From Gammaproteobacteria bacterium (GTDB taxonomy: Bacteria; Pseudomonadota; Gammaproteobacteria; Steroidobacterales; GCA-2729495), in contig JAKLLP010000100.1 of assembly GCA_023150055.1 (NCBI GenBank), positions 1 to 7,308 on the forward strand: a stretch of 7,308 nucleotides of DNA. The letters are read 5' to 3'. Both the position numbers and the translations under genes were made by a program. Below the pieces are notes generated by a model. It saw only the letters and a program-made list of their open reading frames with translations. It had not been told where the DNA came from and searched no databases. Of this stretch, positions 1 to 6,127 are shown piece after piece. The stretch's first letter is position 1; the number at the start of each line of letters is the position of its first letter.

Positions 1-864
1 TCGTTCGTCCCGGTCAACTGCGGGGCAATTCCCGCCGACCTCCTCGAGAGCGAGCTGTTCGGGCACGAGAAGGGTGCTTTCACCGGCGCCATTGCCGCGC
101 GCGTCGGACGTTTCGAGGCGGCCGAGGGCGGGACGCTTTTTCTCGACGAGATCGGCGACATGAGCCTGCCGATGCAGGTGAAGCTGCTGCGCGTCCTGCA
201 GGAGCGGGTCTATGAGCGCGTCGGCAGCAACCGCTCGCGTACCTGCGATGTGCGCATCATCGCCGCCACGCATCGCAACCTCGAGGAGGCGATCCGCGAG
301 AACAAGTTTCGCGAGGATCTGTTCTACCGGCTGAACGTGTTTCCGATCGAGCTGCCGCCGCTGCGCGAGCGCAAGGAGGACCTCGCGGAACTCGCCGGCA
401 ACATCCTCGACCGCTGCCGGCGCCTCGGTCAGGATCCGGTGAAATTGTCGGGCGGCGCGCTGCGCATCCTGCGCTGCTACGACTGGCCGGGGAACATCCG
501 CGAGCTGGCCAACCTCATGGAGCGCCTCTGCGTGCTGTATCCGGGCCAGGAGGTCGATATCCCCAACCTGCCGAGCCGCTACACGGTCAATGCGCCGCTG
601 CGCGAGGCCGACCGCGAGATCGTCGCGCGGCGCGTGGCGAACGGGCCGCAGCCGCAGGACTTCGACCTGCCGACCGAGGGCGTGCCGCTGAAGACCTACA
701 TCGAGAACATCGAGATCGCGCTCATCCGCCGCGCGCTGGCCGAGTCCGGCGGGGTGGTGGCCCATGCCGCGCAGCGCCTGCAGGTCCGCCGCACCACGCT
801 GGCCGAGAAGATGAAGCGTTACGGCATCGACGCCGACCAGGCCGATACCGCCGGCATCGCGTGA
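1..864 (+). CDS. fleQ: FleQ-like sigma-54-dependent flagellar regulator, C-terminal part (5' end outside window)
   Basis: This is the C-terminal 287 residues of an AAA+ enhancer-binding protein that opens sigma-54 promoters. The frame is open from base 1, so the gene begins upstream of the window; the Met at base 160 is internal. Seen in order (window residue numbers): GAFTGA loop for sigma-54 contact (25-30), Walker B GGTLFLDE (43-50), sensor I RIIAATH (about 85-91), arginine-finger segment [10 protein letters not shown] (103-112), sensor [10 protein letters not shown] (162-169), a linker, then a Fis-type helix-turn-helix around [18 protein letters not shown] (250-267). The helix-turn-helix and the sequence after GAFTGA closely resemble Pseudomonas FleQ, the flagellar master regulator that also binds c-di-GMP. 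FlhG and FliA encoded in the same window support that choice over a generic NtrC-type regulator. The receiver-like domain, Walker A and LFRS motif are not visible. The E of the ExxxR c-di-GMP contact motif appears to be Asn (see findings). Confidence 0.9.
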   Translation, partial: SFVPVNCGAIPADLLESELFGHEKGAFTGAIAARVGRFEAAEGGTLFLDEIGDMSLPMQVKLLRVLQERVYERVGSNRSRTCDVRIIAATHRNLEEAIRENKFREDLFYRLNVFPIELPPLRERKEDLAELAGNILDRCRRLGQDPVKLSGGALRILRCYDWPGNIRELANLMERLCVLYPGQEVDIPNLPSRYTVNAPLREADREIVARRVANGPQPQDFDLPTEGVPLKTYIENIEIALIRRALAESGGVVAHAAQRLQVRRTTLAEKMKRYGIDADQADTAGIA

Positions 865-870
865 GCCCGC

Positions 871-886
871 CGGGTGCCGTGACCCG
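871..886 (+). other. Short stem-loop 3' of fleQ, possible weak terminator
   Basis: A 5-bp perfect stem (CGGGT/ACCCG) with a 6-base loop lies 7 bases after the fleQ stop codon. The stem is short and no T-run follows, so factor-independent termination is doubtful. The rest of the 149-base gap (865-1013) should hold the symporter promoter, but I see no convincing -35/-10 or -24/-12 pair in it. Confidence 0.2.
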
Positions 887-998
887 TTGACCGTGAGGCG
901 CCATCCGCCGCGCTGAGGCCCGCCGCCCGCTGCCGCCCCGATGCCGATGGCAGCAGCAGCCGGCCGGGTTATGCTGTCCGGGGGACCGCTGGGGTCTC

Positions 999-1005
999 AG
1001 GGGGG
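999..1005 (+). promoter_or_regulatory. Ribosome binding site of the symporter, supports a GTG start
   Basis: AGGGGGG lies 8 bases upstream of the GTG at 1014. No ATG in the same frame occurs between fleQ and this point; the ATGs at 941, 971 and 1018 are in other frames. The GTG therefore looks like the true start. Confidence 0.7.
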
Positions 1006-1013
1006 CTCGGGCG

Positions 1014-2267
1014 GTGGATGCCAGGACCAGCAATTTCATCCTGCTCGGTATCGTGATCGCGATCGTGCTTGCCTTCGCGAGCGTGGCGGTGTTCGGCACG
1101 GCGATGGCGAGCGTCGAGTGGCTCGGCACGCTCTTTCTCAAGTCGCTGAAGATGATCATCGTGCCGCTGGTCACCGCCTCGATGATCGTCGGTGTCGCCG
1201 GGCTCGGCGACGTGCGCCGCCTCGGCCGCCTCGGCAGTACCGCGGTCGTCTACTTCCTGCTGACCACCGCGATCGCGGTCGGCATCGGCTTGTTGCTGGT
1301 CAACGTCATCCGTCCCGGCGTCGGTGTCAGCGTCGGGGATCTCGCGGTGCCGGCCAACGTGGCGGCCAGGGAGGAATTCGCCTGGTCTGACCTGGTGCTG
1401 TCGCTGGTCTCCGACAACATCGTCGCCTCGATGGCGAACATGGAGCTGCTGCCGATCATCGTCTTCTCGCTCGTCTTCGGCGCCGTGCTGACCACCATGG
1501 GCACGGTCGGCGAGACCGTGATCGGTTTTTTCCGCGGCGTCAACGAGGCGATCATGAAGATCGTCACGCTGCTGATGCTGGTCGCGCCGGTGGGTATCTT
1601 CGGGCTGGTCGCCGGCCGCTTCGGGCGGGTCGGCAACTTCAGCGATCTCGCCGAGCTGCTGAGCGGGGTCGGCTGGTACATGGTCACGGTGCTCGTCGCG
1701 CTCGCGCTGCACGCGCTGATCGTGCTGCCGGCGGTCCTCTGGCTGCTCGGCCGGCGCAACCCTTATCGCTATATGCTGAACATGGGCACCGCGCTCCTCA
1801 CGGCTTTCTCCACGGCTTCCTCGTCGGCGACGCTGCCGCTGACCATGGAGGGGGTGGAGAAACACAATGGCGTCTCCGAGAAGGTCGCCGGCTTCGTGGT
1901 GCCGCTCGGCGCCACGGTGAACATGAACGGCACCGCGCTCTACGAGGCGGTCGCCGTGCTGTTCATCGCCCAGGCGCTTGGCCTGGAGTTGACCCTGGTG
2001 CAGCAGTTGATCGTGCTGCTCACGGCGACGCTCGCGGCCATCGGTGCGGCGGGGATTCCCGAAGCGGGGCTGGTGACGATGGTCATCGTGCTGAAGGCGG
2101 TCGGATTGCCGCTCGAGGGCCTCGGCCTGATCCTCACCGTCGACTGGCTGCTCGACCGGTTCCGCACCAGCGTCAACGTGTGGGGTGACGCGGTGGGGGC
2201 GGCGGTGGTCGAACGGCGGGTGCTGGACGGAGCAGGGGACGGTTCCCGAAGGGGACCGTCCCCTTGA
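1014..2267 (+). CDS. Dicarboxylate/amino acid:cation symporter (DAACS, SLC1 family)
   Basis: This is an inner-membrane secondary transporter of 417 residues, close to the usual length of GltP/DctA/GltPh proteins, starting at GTG. Hydrophobic segments run through the protein, for example residues 8-30, 36-62, 76-98, 145-162 and 180-200. Family hallmarks are visible: the serine-rich hairpin HP1 STASSSATLP (266-275), NMNGT in TM7 (303-307), GIPEAG in HP2 (347-352) and DWLLDRFRTSVNVWGD in TM8 (377-392). By alignment to GltPh from memory, D381, R384, T385 and N388 match D394, R397, T398 and N401. That set favours an acidic amino acid such as glutamate or aspartate over a C4-dicarboxylate, because DctA differs at the first position. 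The coupling ion is uncertain: NMNGT has Asn where Na+-coupled members have Asp. The last residues, about 407-417, are encoded by an inverted repeat. Its place between fleQ and the motility operon suggests no direct flagellar role. Confidence 0.92.
   Translation: MDARTSNFILLGIVIAIVLAFASVAVFGTAMASVEWLGTLFLKSLKMIIVPLVTASMIVGVAGLGDVRRLGRLGSTAVVYFLLTTAIAVGIGLLLVNVIRPGVGVSVGDLAVPANVAAREEFAWSDLVLSLVSDNIVASMANMELLPIIVFSLVFGAVLTTMGTVGETVIGFFRGVNEAIMKIVTLLMLVAPVGIFGLVAGRFGRVGNFSDLAELLSGVGWYMVTVLVALALHALIVLPAVLWLLGRRNPYRYMLNMGTALLTAFSTASSSATLPLTMEGVEKHNGVSEKVAGFVVPLGATVNMNGTALYEAVAVLFIAQALGLELTLVQQLIVLLTATLAAIGAAGIPEAGLVTMVIVLKAVGLPLEGLGLILTVDWLLDRFRTSVNVWGDAVGAAVVERRVLDGAGDGSRRGPSP
2235..2263. repeat. 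13-bp inverted repeat between convergent genes (REP-like element and/or bidirectional terminator)
   Basis: The left arm GGGGACGGTTCCC (2235-2247) and right arm GGGGACCGTCCCC (2251-2263) pair over all 13 positions, with a single G-T wobble, around a GAA loop. The element overlaps the last codons of the symporter (stop 2265-2267) and sits 12 bases from the stop of the convergent HDOD-GGDEF gene. A hairpin this stable between converging genes could stop transcription from both sides, but neither flank has a long T-run. The GGGGAC...GTCCCC palindrome also resembles dispersed REP-type repeats mobilised by RAYT transposases in gammaproteobacteria. Only one copy is in the window, so dispersal cannot be shown. 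Confidence 0.65.
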
Positions 2268-2274
2268 CCTTGAC

Positions 2275-3795
2275 TTACGCGGCCCGGATCTCGTCGAACC
2301 TCGTGTAACGATCGCGGCCGTTGCGCTTGGAGTGGTAGAGCGCGGCATCTGCCGCGGCGATCAGGTCCTGCGAGGTCGGGAAGCTGGTGTTGCGGTCGCA
2401 GGTGGCGACACCGAGCGACAGGGTGATCGAGAATTTCTGGCCGCCGCTACCCTCCACCATGCGACTGCGCGCTGTTTCCACCACGCGCCTGGCGATGATG
2501 TCCACTTGGACGGCATCGACGCCGGGCAGCAGCAACACGAACTCGTCGCCGCCGTAACGGGCGACCACGTCGCTCTCGCGCAGCGTACCGGTCAGCAGCA
2601 TGGCCACCTCCTTGAGCATGGCGTCGCCACCCTGGTGGCCATATGTGTCGTTGACGTTCTTGAACTTGTCGAGGTCCACGAATACCACGGACAGCGGCCA
2701 CTGGTTCTTGGCGGCGGCGGCGAACTCGCGCTCCACGGCCTCCTCGAAGGCGCGGCGATTGAACACCGCGGTCAAGCCGTCGCGCTCGCTCTCGACGCGC
2801 AGGGCGGTATTTTCCTCCGTGAGTCGGGTTCGCTGGTGTTCCAGGTCCTTGTTCTTGTCGATCTCGATGAGGTTGCGCACCACCAGCGCCTCGCGGGCGG
2901 TCTCCATGATTTCCTGCAGGTGGTCGGCGCCGAGCATCTCGATATCGAAGAGGTTCTCGGCCACGGGTATCTGCTCGCGGATGAGTCCGAACATTTCGTG
3001 GAGGCGGTTGGGCAGGATGCCGAGATGACGGCGGACCTGGAATCCGGCGCGCTCGATGCTGTCGCGAGACTGGTCGGTGAGCCACACGTCGGCGAGTTCC
3101 CCGGACAGCGCCACGCACCGCACGAAGTCCTTGTGGTCGTTCTCCACGCCGGCGGCGCTCGGGTCGTGGCTATGCTGCGCGCCGCGGACCAGGGCGGGCG
3201 GCATGTTCCAGCTCTGCAGCAGCCAGCTCCCGACCGAGCGGTGGTCGGTGCCGATGCAGCTCTGCTCGTGCTGGCACACCCGCGAGTGCTCCAGCTGGAA
3301 AGCCGAGATCCCGGAGTACACGTCGGGCGCGATCTTGTCGAGCGCCAGCATGCCGATGTCCTGCAGGAGCGAGGCGAGGAACACCTCTTCGGCATCACGG
3401 CGGCCGAACTCGGTCGCGAGCAGCTTGCCCCAGGTCCCGGAGAGGATGGCCCGTTTCCAGTACGCGCCGAAGTCGAACCCCTTGGAAGGGTCCCTGCGCA
3501 GCGCATTGACGAGAGTGAACGACAGTGCGAGCGTCAGCGTGGCGTTGAGGCCGAGCACGATCAGCGCCTGGCGGAGATTGGTGCTCTGCCGGCGCCGCGC
3601 GTACATCGCCGAGTTTGCTATGCGCATCACCTTGGCCGCGATGGCCGGATCCGCGCTCACGACGTCGGCGACCCGCGCGAGATCGATTTCCGGGTCCTGG
3701 GCGAGCGCAATGACCTGCATGGCCACTGCCGGTGGGGTCGGGAAGGTCGTGCAGGTCCGGAGACGCTGCGCCACTTTTTCGGGTATCTCGTTCAT
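2275..3795 (-). CDS. HDOD-GGDEF protein, probable diguanylate cyclase
   Basis: The protein has 506 residues from the ATG at 3795. Residues about 8-210 form an HDOD domain, a non-hydrolytic HD relative used in signalling, with SADPAIAAKVMRIANSAMY (47-65) and SLLQDIGML (142-150), where Gln stands in place of the metal-binding His. An alpha-helical linker (about 300-340, LEHQRTRLTEENTALRVESE region) leads into a GGDEF domain (about 338-500). DLDKFKNVND (373-382) and YGGDEF (414-419) are intact, and RESD (406-409) lies exactly five residues before GGDEF, the spacing of the c-di-GMP inhibitory site. An active, feedback-inhibited cyclase is inferred. The frame is open upstream to an ATG at 3915, but that start would overlap the DUF2802 gene and add about 40 unstructured basic residues, while the 3795 ATG has GGAG 8 bases upstream. 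It is the last gene of the flhG-fliA-motCD cluster, so a link to swimming or FleQ control is likely but inferred. Confidence 0.9.
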   Translation of the reverse strand: MNEIPEKVAQRLRTCTTFPTPPAVAMQVIALAQDPEIDLARVADVVSADPAIAAKVMRIANSAMYARRRQSTNLRQALIVLGLNATLTLALSFTLVNALRRDPSKGFDFGAYWKRAILSGTWGKLLATEFGRRDAEEVFLASLLQDIGMLALDKIAPDVYSGISAFQLEHSRVCQHEQSCIGTDHRSVGSWLLQSWNMPPALVRGAQHSHDPSAAGVENDHKDFVRCVALSGELADVWLTDQSRDSIERAGFQVRRHLGILPNRLHEMFGLIREQIPVAENLFDIEMLGADHLQEIMETAREALVVRNLIEIDKNKDLEHQRTRLTEENTALRVESERDGLTAVFNRRAFEEAVEREFAAAAKNQWPLSVVFVDLDKFKNVNDTYGHQGGDAMLKEVAMLLTGTLRESDVVARYGGDEFVLLLPGVDAVQVDIIARRVVETARSRMVEGSGGQKFSITLSLGVATCDRNTSFPTSQDLIAAADAALYHSKRNGRDRYTRFDEIRAA

Positions 3796-3803
3796 GTCTC
3801 GGG

Positions 3804-3807
3804 CTCC
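3804..3807 (-). promoter_or_regulatory. Ribosome binding site that sets the HDOD-GGDEF start
   Basis: GGAG on the minus strand stands 8 bases before the ATG at 3795. The alternative ATG at 3915 has no comparable site and lies inside the preceding gene, so the shorter protein is preferred. Confidence 0.6.
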
Positions 3808-3862
3808 AGTCAGCACGCTTTGTCGCTGTTTCTTTCCAGTGGCATGGTCGGTGGATCGGTGT

Positions 3863-4267
3863 TCAGGCTTCCAGTGCCTCGCCCTCGGCCCGCGTGGCGG
3901 TGCGTTGGGTTCCATAGAGCATCTGGATCAGTCTTGCCTCGCTCTGGCCGATGCGGCAGGTCGAGACGAGTTCGTCGGTGCTGGCGCCATGGCGGGACAG
4001 TGCCACGGCTTCGCGCAGGCTGGGGCGGGTCGGCAACGCGGCGGTGCGCTCCCGCTCCGCGACGATATCGGCGAGCTCGGTCGAGGCCCGGGCGAGCTCG
4101 GACTCCACCGTGGCGAGCCTCGCGGCGGCGAGATCTGCCGCGACGCGGACCGCGTCGGCCCGCTTCCCGGCGCGGCAGGCCGTGACGAGGCCGGCCAGCG
4201 CCAGCAACAGCGTACCGCCGAGCGTGCCCGCGGCCATTGCAACCAACCAGTTGATGCTGATGATCAT
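3863..4267 (-). CDS. Membrane-anchored DUF2802 protein of the motility cluster
   Basis: The protein has 134 residues. An N-terminal hydrophobic segment (about 5-30) is followed by a basic stretch (CRAGKR), indicating an inner-membrane anchor with the rest in the cytoplasm. Residues about 36-72 are Ala/Glu/Arg-rich and likely form a coiled coil. The C-terminal LREAVALSRHGASTDEL...CRIGQSEARLIQMLYG (84-119) matches the DUF2802 pattern: a helix, G-x-S/T-x-x-E-L, C-x-I/L-x-x-x-E-A-x-L. Family members sit at the end of the fliA-che-mot-cheW cluster in Pseudomonas (PA1465) and Vibrio, and no molecular function is established for them to my knowledge. GAGGGG overlaps the stop codon of the preceding small ORF and ends 8 bases before the ATG, so the two are probably translated together. 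The next gene begins 67 bases downstream. Family assignment rests on pattern and context. Confidence 0.82.
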   Translation of the reverse strand: MIISINWLVAMAAGTLGGTLLLALAGLVTACRAGKRADAVRVAADLAAARLATVESELARASTELADIVAERERTAALPTRPSLREAVALSRHGASTDELVSTCRIGQSEARLIQMLYGTQRTATRAEGEALEA

Positions 4268-4275
4268 GTTCGTTT

Positions 4276-4281
4276 CCCCTC
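4276..4281 (-). promoter_or_regulatory. Ribosome binding site of the DUF2802 gene
   Basis: GAGGGG on the minus strand, 8 bases before the ATG at 4267, overlaps the TGA (4282-4280) of the upstream small ORF, which suggests coupled translation. Confidence 0.6.
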
Positions 4282-4465
4282 AGGCAAGTTCATCGACGAT
4301 ATGTTCGTGGCCATCAGGCCGTTCGCCGGGGTTCGTGTCCGGCAACTTCCTGTCCTTGCGCCGCGCCGGCGCATCCTTCTTGGCGCCATCGCGCTTGTTG
4401 CGGTTCTCGATCCGTCGCGGCCAGTTGCCGGCCAGGGTGGGAGTGACCTGTTCGATCGGCGTCAT
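4280..4465 (-). CDS. Small basic hypothetical protein (61 aa) in the motility operon
   Basis: I do not recognise a named family. The 61-residue product has no hydrophobic segment. Its middle (residues 16-43) is dense in Arg and Lys, with 13 basic residues in the whole protein, while the C-terminus HEHIVDELA is acidic, so it looks largely disordered. Evidence that it is real: its ATG overlaps the motD stop by 4 bases (ATGA), a full GGAGG stands 7 bases upstream inside the motD tail, and its own stop overlaps the ribosome binding site of the DUF2802 gene. Such coupling on both sides is unlikely for a chance frame. A role beside the stator or DUF2802 protein is inferred from position only. An annotation program with a length cutoff could miss it. 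Confidence 0.7.
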   Translation of the reverse strand: MTPIEQVTPTLAGNWPRRIENRNKRDGAKKDAPARRKDRKLPDTNPGERPDGHEHIVDELA

Positions 4466-5340
4466 GGGACGGCCTCCGGTGTGGCGGCGGCAGCGGCGGT
4501 CGCCGGTGGTGTGGCCGAGGCGCTGCGGTCGAGGATGAGCAGCACCACGCGCCGGTTGCGGTTGCGACCGTCGGCCGTGGCGTTATCGGCCACTGGCTGG
4601 TGTTCGCCTTGTCCGGCCATGCTCATGCGCACCGGATCGACACCGCGGCTTTCGAGCAGGCGCACGATGCGCGCGGCCCGCGCGCCGGACAGTTCCCAGT
4701 TGGAGGGAAACTGGGGGGTGGCGATCGGCCGATTGTCGGTGTGGCCCTCGATCCGCAACCGGTGCGGCAGCGGCCGGAGAATATCGGCGATACCGTTGAG
4801 TACCTCGACCGCGCCCGATTCGATTTCCGCGCTGCCGCTCGGGAACAGTATGTCCGTCTTGATCTCCACCTCGACCCAGAGCGGCTTGCGGGTGACCGTG
4901 ACCAGGTTAGTGGCAATCAGCGGCGCCAGCGCTTCCTGGACCTGCTCGGCGAGGTCGCGTGGTGGGGGGGCGGCAGCGGCGGCCTCAGCCTCTTTGCCGT
5001 CCTCGAGCCCCATCAGGCCGAAGCGCTCCACGAGACCCGTCTGGTCGTCGTCGCGCTGTGCCGGGAGCTTCATGGCCTGGGAGGGCGACAGGCCCGCGAC
5101 CGACTCGTCCGTCTTGGCGCGAACGACCTTGTCGCCGATCTGTATCGGTTCGGTGGTCTTCGGTGAGCCGCGGAAGGCCGCCATCATGGAATCCGACAGC
5201 ACGCGGTACTTGCCCTCGTTCACCGAGGAGACCGCGTACATCACCACGAAGAATGCGAGCAGCAGGGTGATGAGGTCCCCGTAGGGAATGGCCCATGCCT
5301 CGTGGTTCGCGTGCTCTTCGTGTTCGTGCCTGCGGGCCAT
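4462..5340 (-). CDS. motD: Flagellar stator protein MotD (MotB family)
   Basis: This is the peptidoglycan-anchoring stator subunit, 292 residues. A short His/Glu-rich cytoplasmic N-terminus (HEHEEHANHE) precedes one transmembrane helix (about 17-39) containing YGDLITLLLAFFVVMY. D22 matches the ion-binding Asp of MotB (D32 in E. coli). A plug/linker region (about 40-145) follows, including an Ala/Pro stretch (118-127). The OmpA-like peptidoglycan-binding domain covers about 150-272, with VEIKTDILFPSGSAEI (157-172), EGHTDNRPI (198-206) and NRNRRVVLLIL (260-270). The last 20 residues are an Ala/Pro/Thr-rich tail. It lies 23 bases after motC and pairs with it. The MotD name, rather than MotB, follows the Pseudomonas-type neighbourhood. 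Its ribosome binding site is weak, so translation may depend on motC being translated. Confidence 0.93.
   Translation of the reverse strand: MARRHEHEEHANHEAWAIPYGDLITLLLAFFVVMYAVSSVNEGKYRVLSDSMMAAFRGSPKTTEPIQIGDKVVRAKTDESVAGLSPSQAMKLPAQRDDDQTGLVERFGLMGLEDGKEAEAAAAAPPPRDLAEQVQEALAPLIATNLVTVTRKPLWVEVEIKTDILFPSGSAEIESGAVEVLNGIADILRPLPHRLRIEGHTDNRPIATPQFPSNWELSGARAARIVRLLESRGVDPVRMSMAGQGEHQPVADNATADGRNRNRRVVLLILDRSASATPPATAAAAATPEAVP
4473..4477 (-). promoter_or_regulatory. Ribosome binding site of the 61-aa ORF, inside the motD 3' end
   Basis: The full consensus GGAGG on the minus strand lies 7 bases before the ATG at 4465. It is the strongest site in the operon by eye and the main evidence that the small ORF is translated. 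Confidence 0.65.
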
Positions 5341-5363
5341 GACCGTGTCTGCTCAGCGCTGCC

Positions 5364-6104
5364 TCAGCCGATGAAGCTGCGGAGCTTGACCTCCAGGTTG
5401 CGTGGGTTTTCACCCTCGGCGATCGCGATGATGCCTTCCAGCACCATCTCCTTGCTGCGACTCTGCGCCTTGATGATCTCCTTCAGCTTGTTGGCCGTCG
5501 GCAGGAAAAAGAGGTTGGCGAGCCCGATGCCGTAAATGGTCGCGGTGAACGCAGCGGCGATACCGTGACCGAGTTTGCTCGGATCGGCGAGGTTCTTCAT
5601 CACCGCGATCAGGCCGAGCACGGCCCCGATAATGCCGAGCGTCGGTGCATAGATCCCCAGGCCCTCGAAGACCTTGGCGCTCTGCGTGTCGGCCTTTTCC
5701 CTGGCGTCGAGTTCCAGTTCCATCGTCTCGCGGATCTTCTCCGGCTCGGTGCCGTCTACCAGCATCTGCAGCGCCTTCTTCGAAAAGTCGTCGGACTCCG
5801 CCTCGAGTGCCGGCTCCAGGCCGAGCAGGCCCTGCTTGCGCGCGGTCTCGCTCCACTCGACCATCTTGGCGATCAGGGTGTCCGCGTCGATGACCGGAGG
5901 CTTGAAGATCCACGGGAAGATCTTCCAGGCGCGGATGAAGGTCGCCTTCGGCGTCTGCACCAGGCTGGAGGCGAGCGTGCCGATGAAGACTATGACGAAC
6001 GCCGCCGGGTTGAGCAGGGCCGCTACTCCAGCGCCCTTGAGAATGCTCCCGCCCACCAGGGCGACGAGAGCCAGAATCACGCCAGTTGTCGTCAGTGGAT
6101 CCAT
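5364..6104 (-). CDS. motC: Flagellar stator protein MotC (MotA/PomA family)
   Basis: This is the channel-forming stator subunit, 246 residues and four transmembrane helices: about 6-24, 30-50, 150-170 and 180-202. The cytoplasmic loop between helices 2 and 3 carries R89 and E97 in ARKQGLLGLE, with the spacing of E. coli MotA R90 and E98, which interact with FliG in the rotor. P154 in YAPTLGIIGAVLGL matches the essential helix-3 proline of MotA. Where sodium-driven PomA has Thr in IGTLVGL, this protein has Ala (A161), which points to proton use, though this rests on one position. It lies 23 bases after fliA with AGG 5 bases before the ATG, and is followed directly by motD. In Pseudomonas, cheYZAB lies between fliA and motC; here those genes are absent. 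Confidence 0.93.
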   Translation of the reverse strand: MDPLTTTGVILALVALVGGSILKGAGVAALLNPAAFVIVFIGTLASSLVQTPKATFIRAWKIFPWIFKPPVIDADTLIAKMVEWSETARKQGLLGLEPALEAESDDFSKKALQMLVDGTEPEKIRETMELELDAREKADTQSAKVFEGLGIYAPTLGIIGAVLGLIAVMKNLADPSKLGHGIAAAFTATIYGIGLANLFFLPTANKLKEIIKAQSRSKEMVLEGIIAIAEGENPRNLEVKLRSFIG

Positions 6105-6127
6105 CGTTACCTGCTGCTCGACGCCGG

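Noticed and set aside
969..975. TTATGCT as a -10 box for the symporter promoter
   Set aside because: No -35-like sequence lies 16-18 bases upstream, so a single weak hexamer match is not enough.
969..2348. Minus-strand open frame of 459 codons opposite the symporter
   Set aside because: The translation is extremely rich in Arg, His, Asp and Gln, as expected from the complement of a membrane protein gene. The SLC1 motifs on the plus strand decide the coding strand.
3796..3862. Possible sigma-28 promoter in the 67-base gap before the HDOD-GGDEF gene
   Set aside because: An AGCGACAA on the minus strand matches GCCGATAA at only 5 of 8 positions and has no TAAA-type -35 at the right distance.
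3796..3915. Upstream ATG at 3915 that would give a 546-residue HDOD-GGDEF protein
   Set aside because: It lies inside the DUF2802 gene, lacks a good ribosome binding site, and adds a stretch with no domain; the ATG at 3795 has GGAG at correct spacing.
2185..4185. Long plus-strand open frame of 666 codons, antisense to the HDOD-GGDEF gene
   Set aside because: It runs opposite a gene with clear HDOD and GGDEF motifs, shows no domain of its own, and has a composition typical of the reverse frame of high-GC coding DNA.
3056..5284. Plus-strand open frame of 742 codons across DUF2802, the small ORF and motD
   Set aside because: It is antisense to several real genes; the Ser/Arg/Ala-rich translation has no motif, and stop codons are rare on both strands in such GC-rich DNA.
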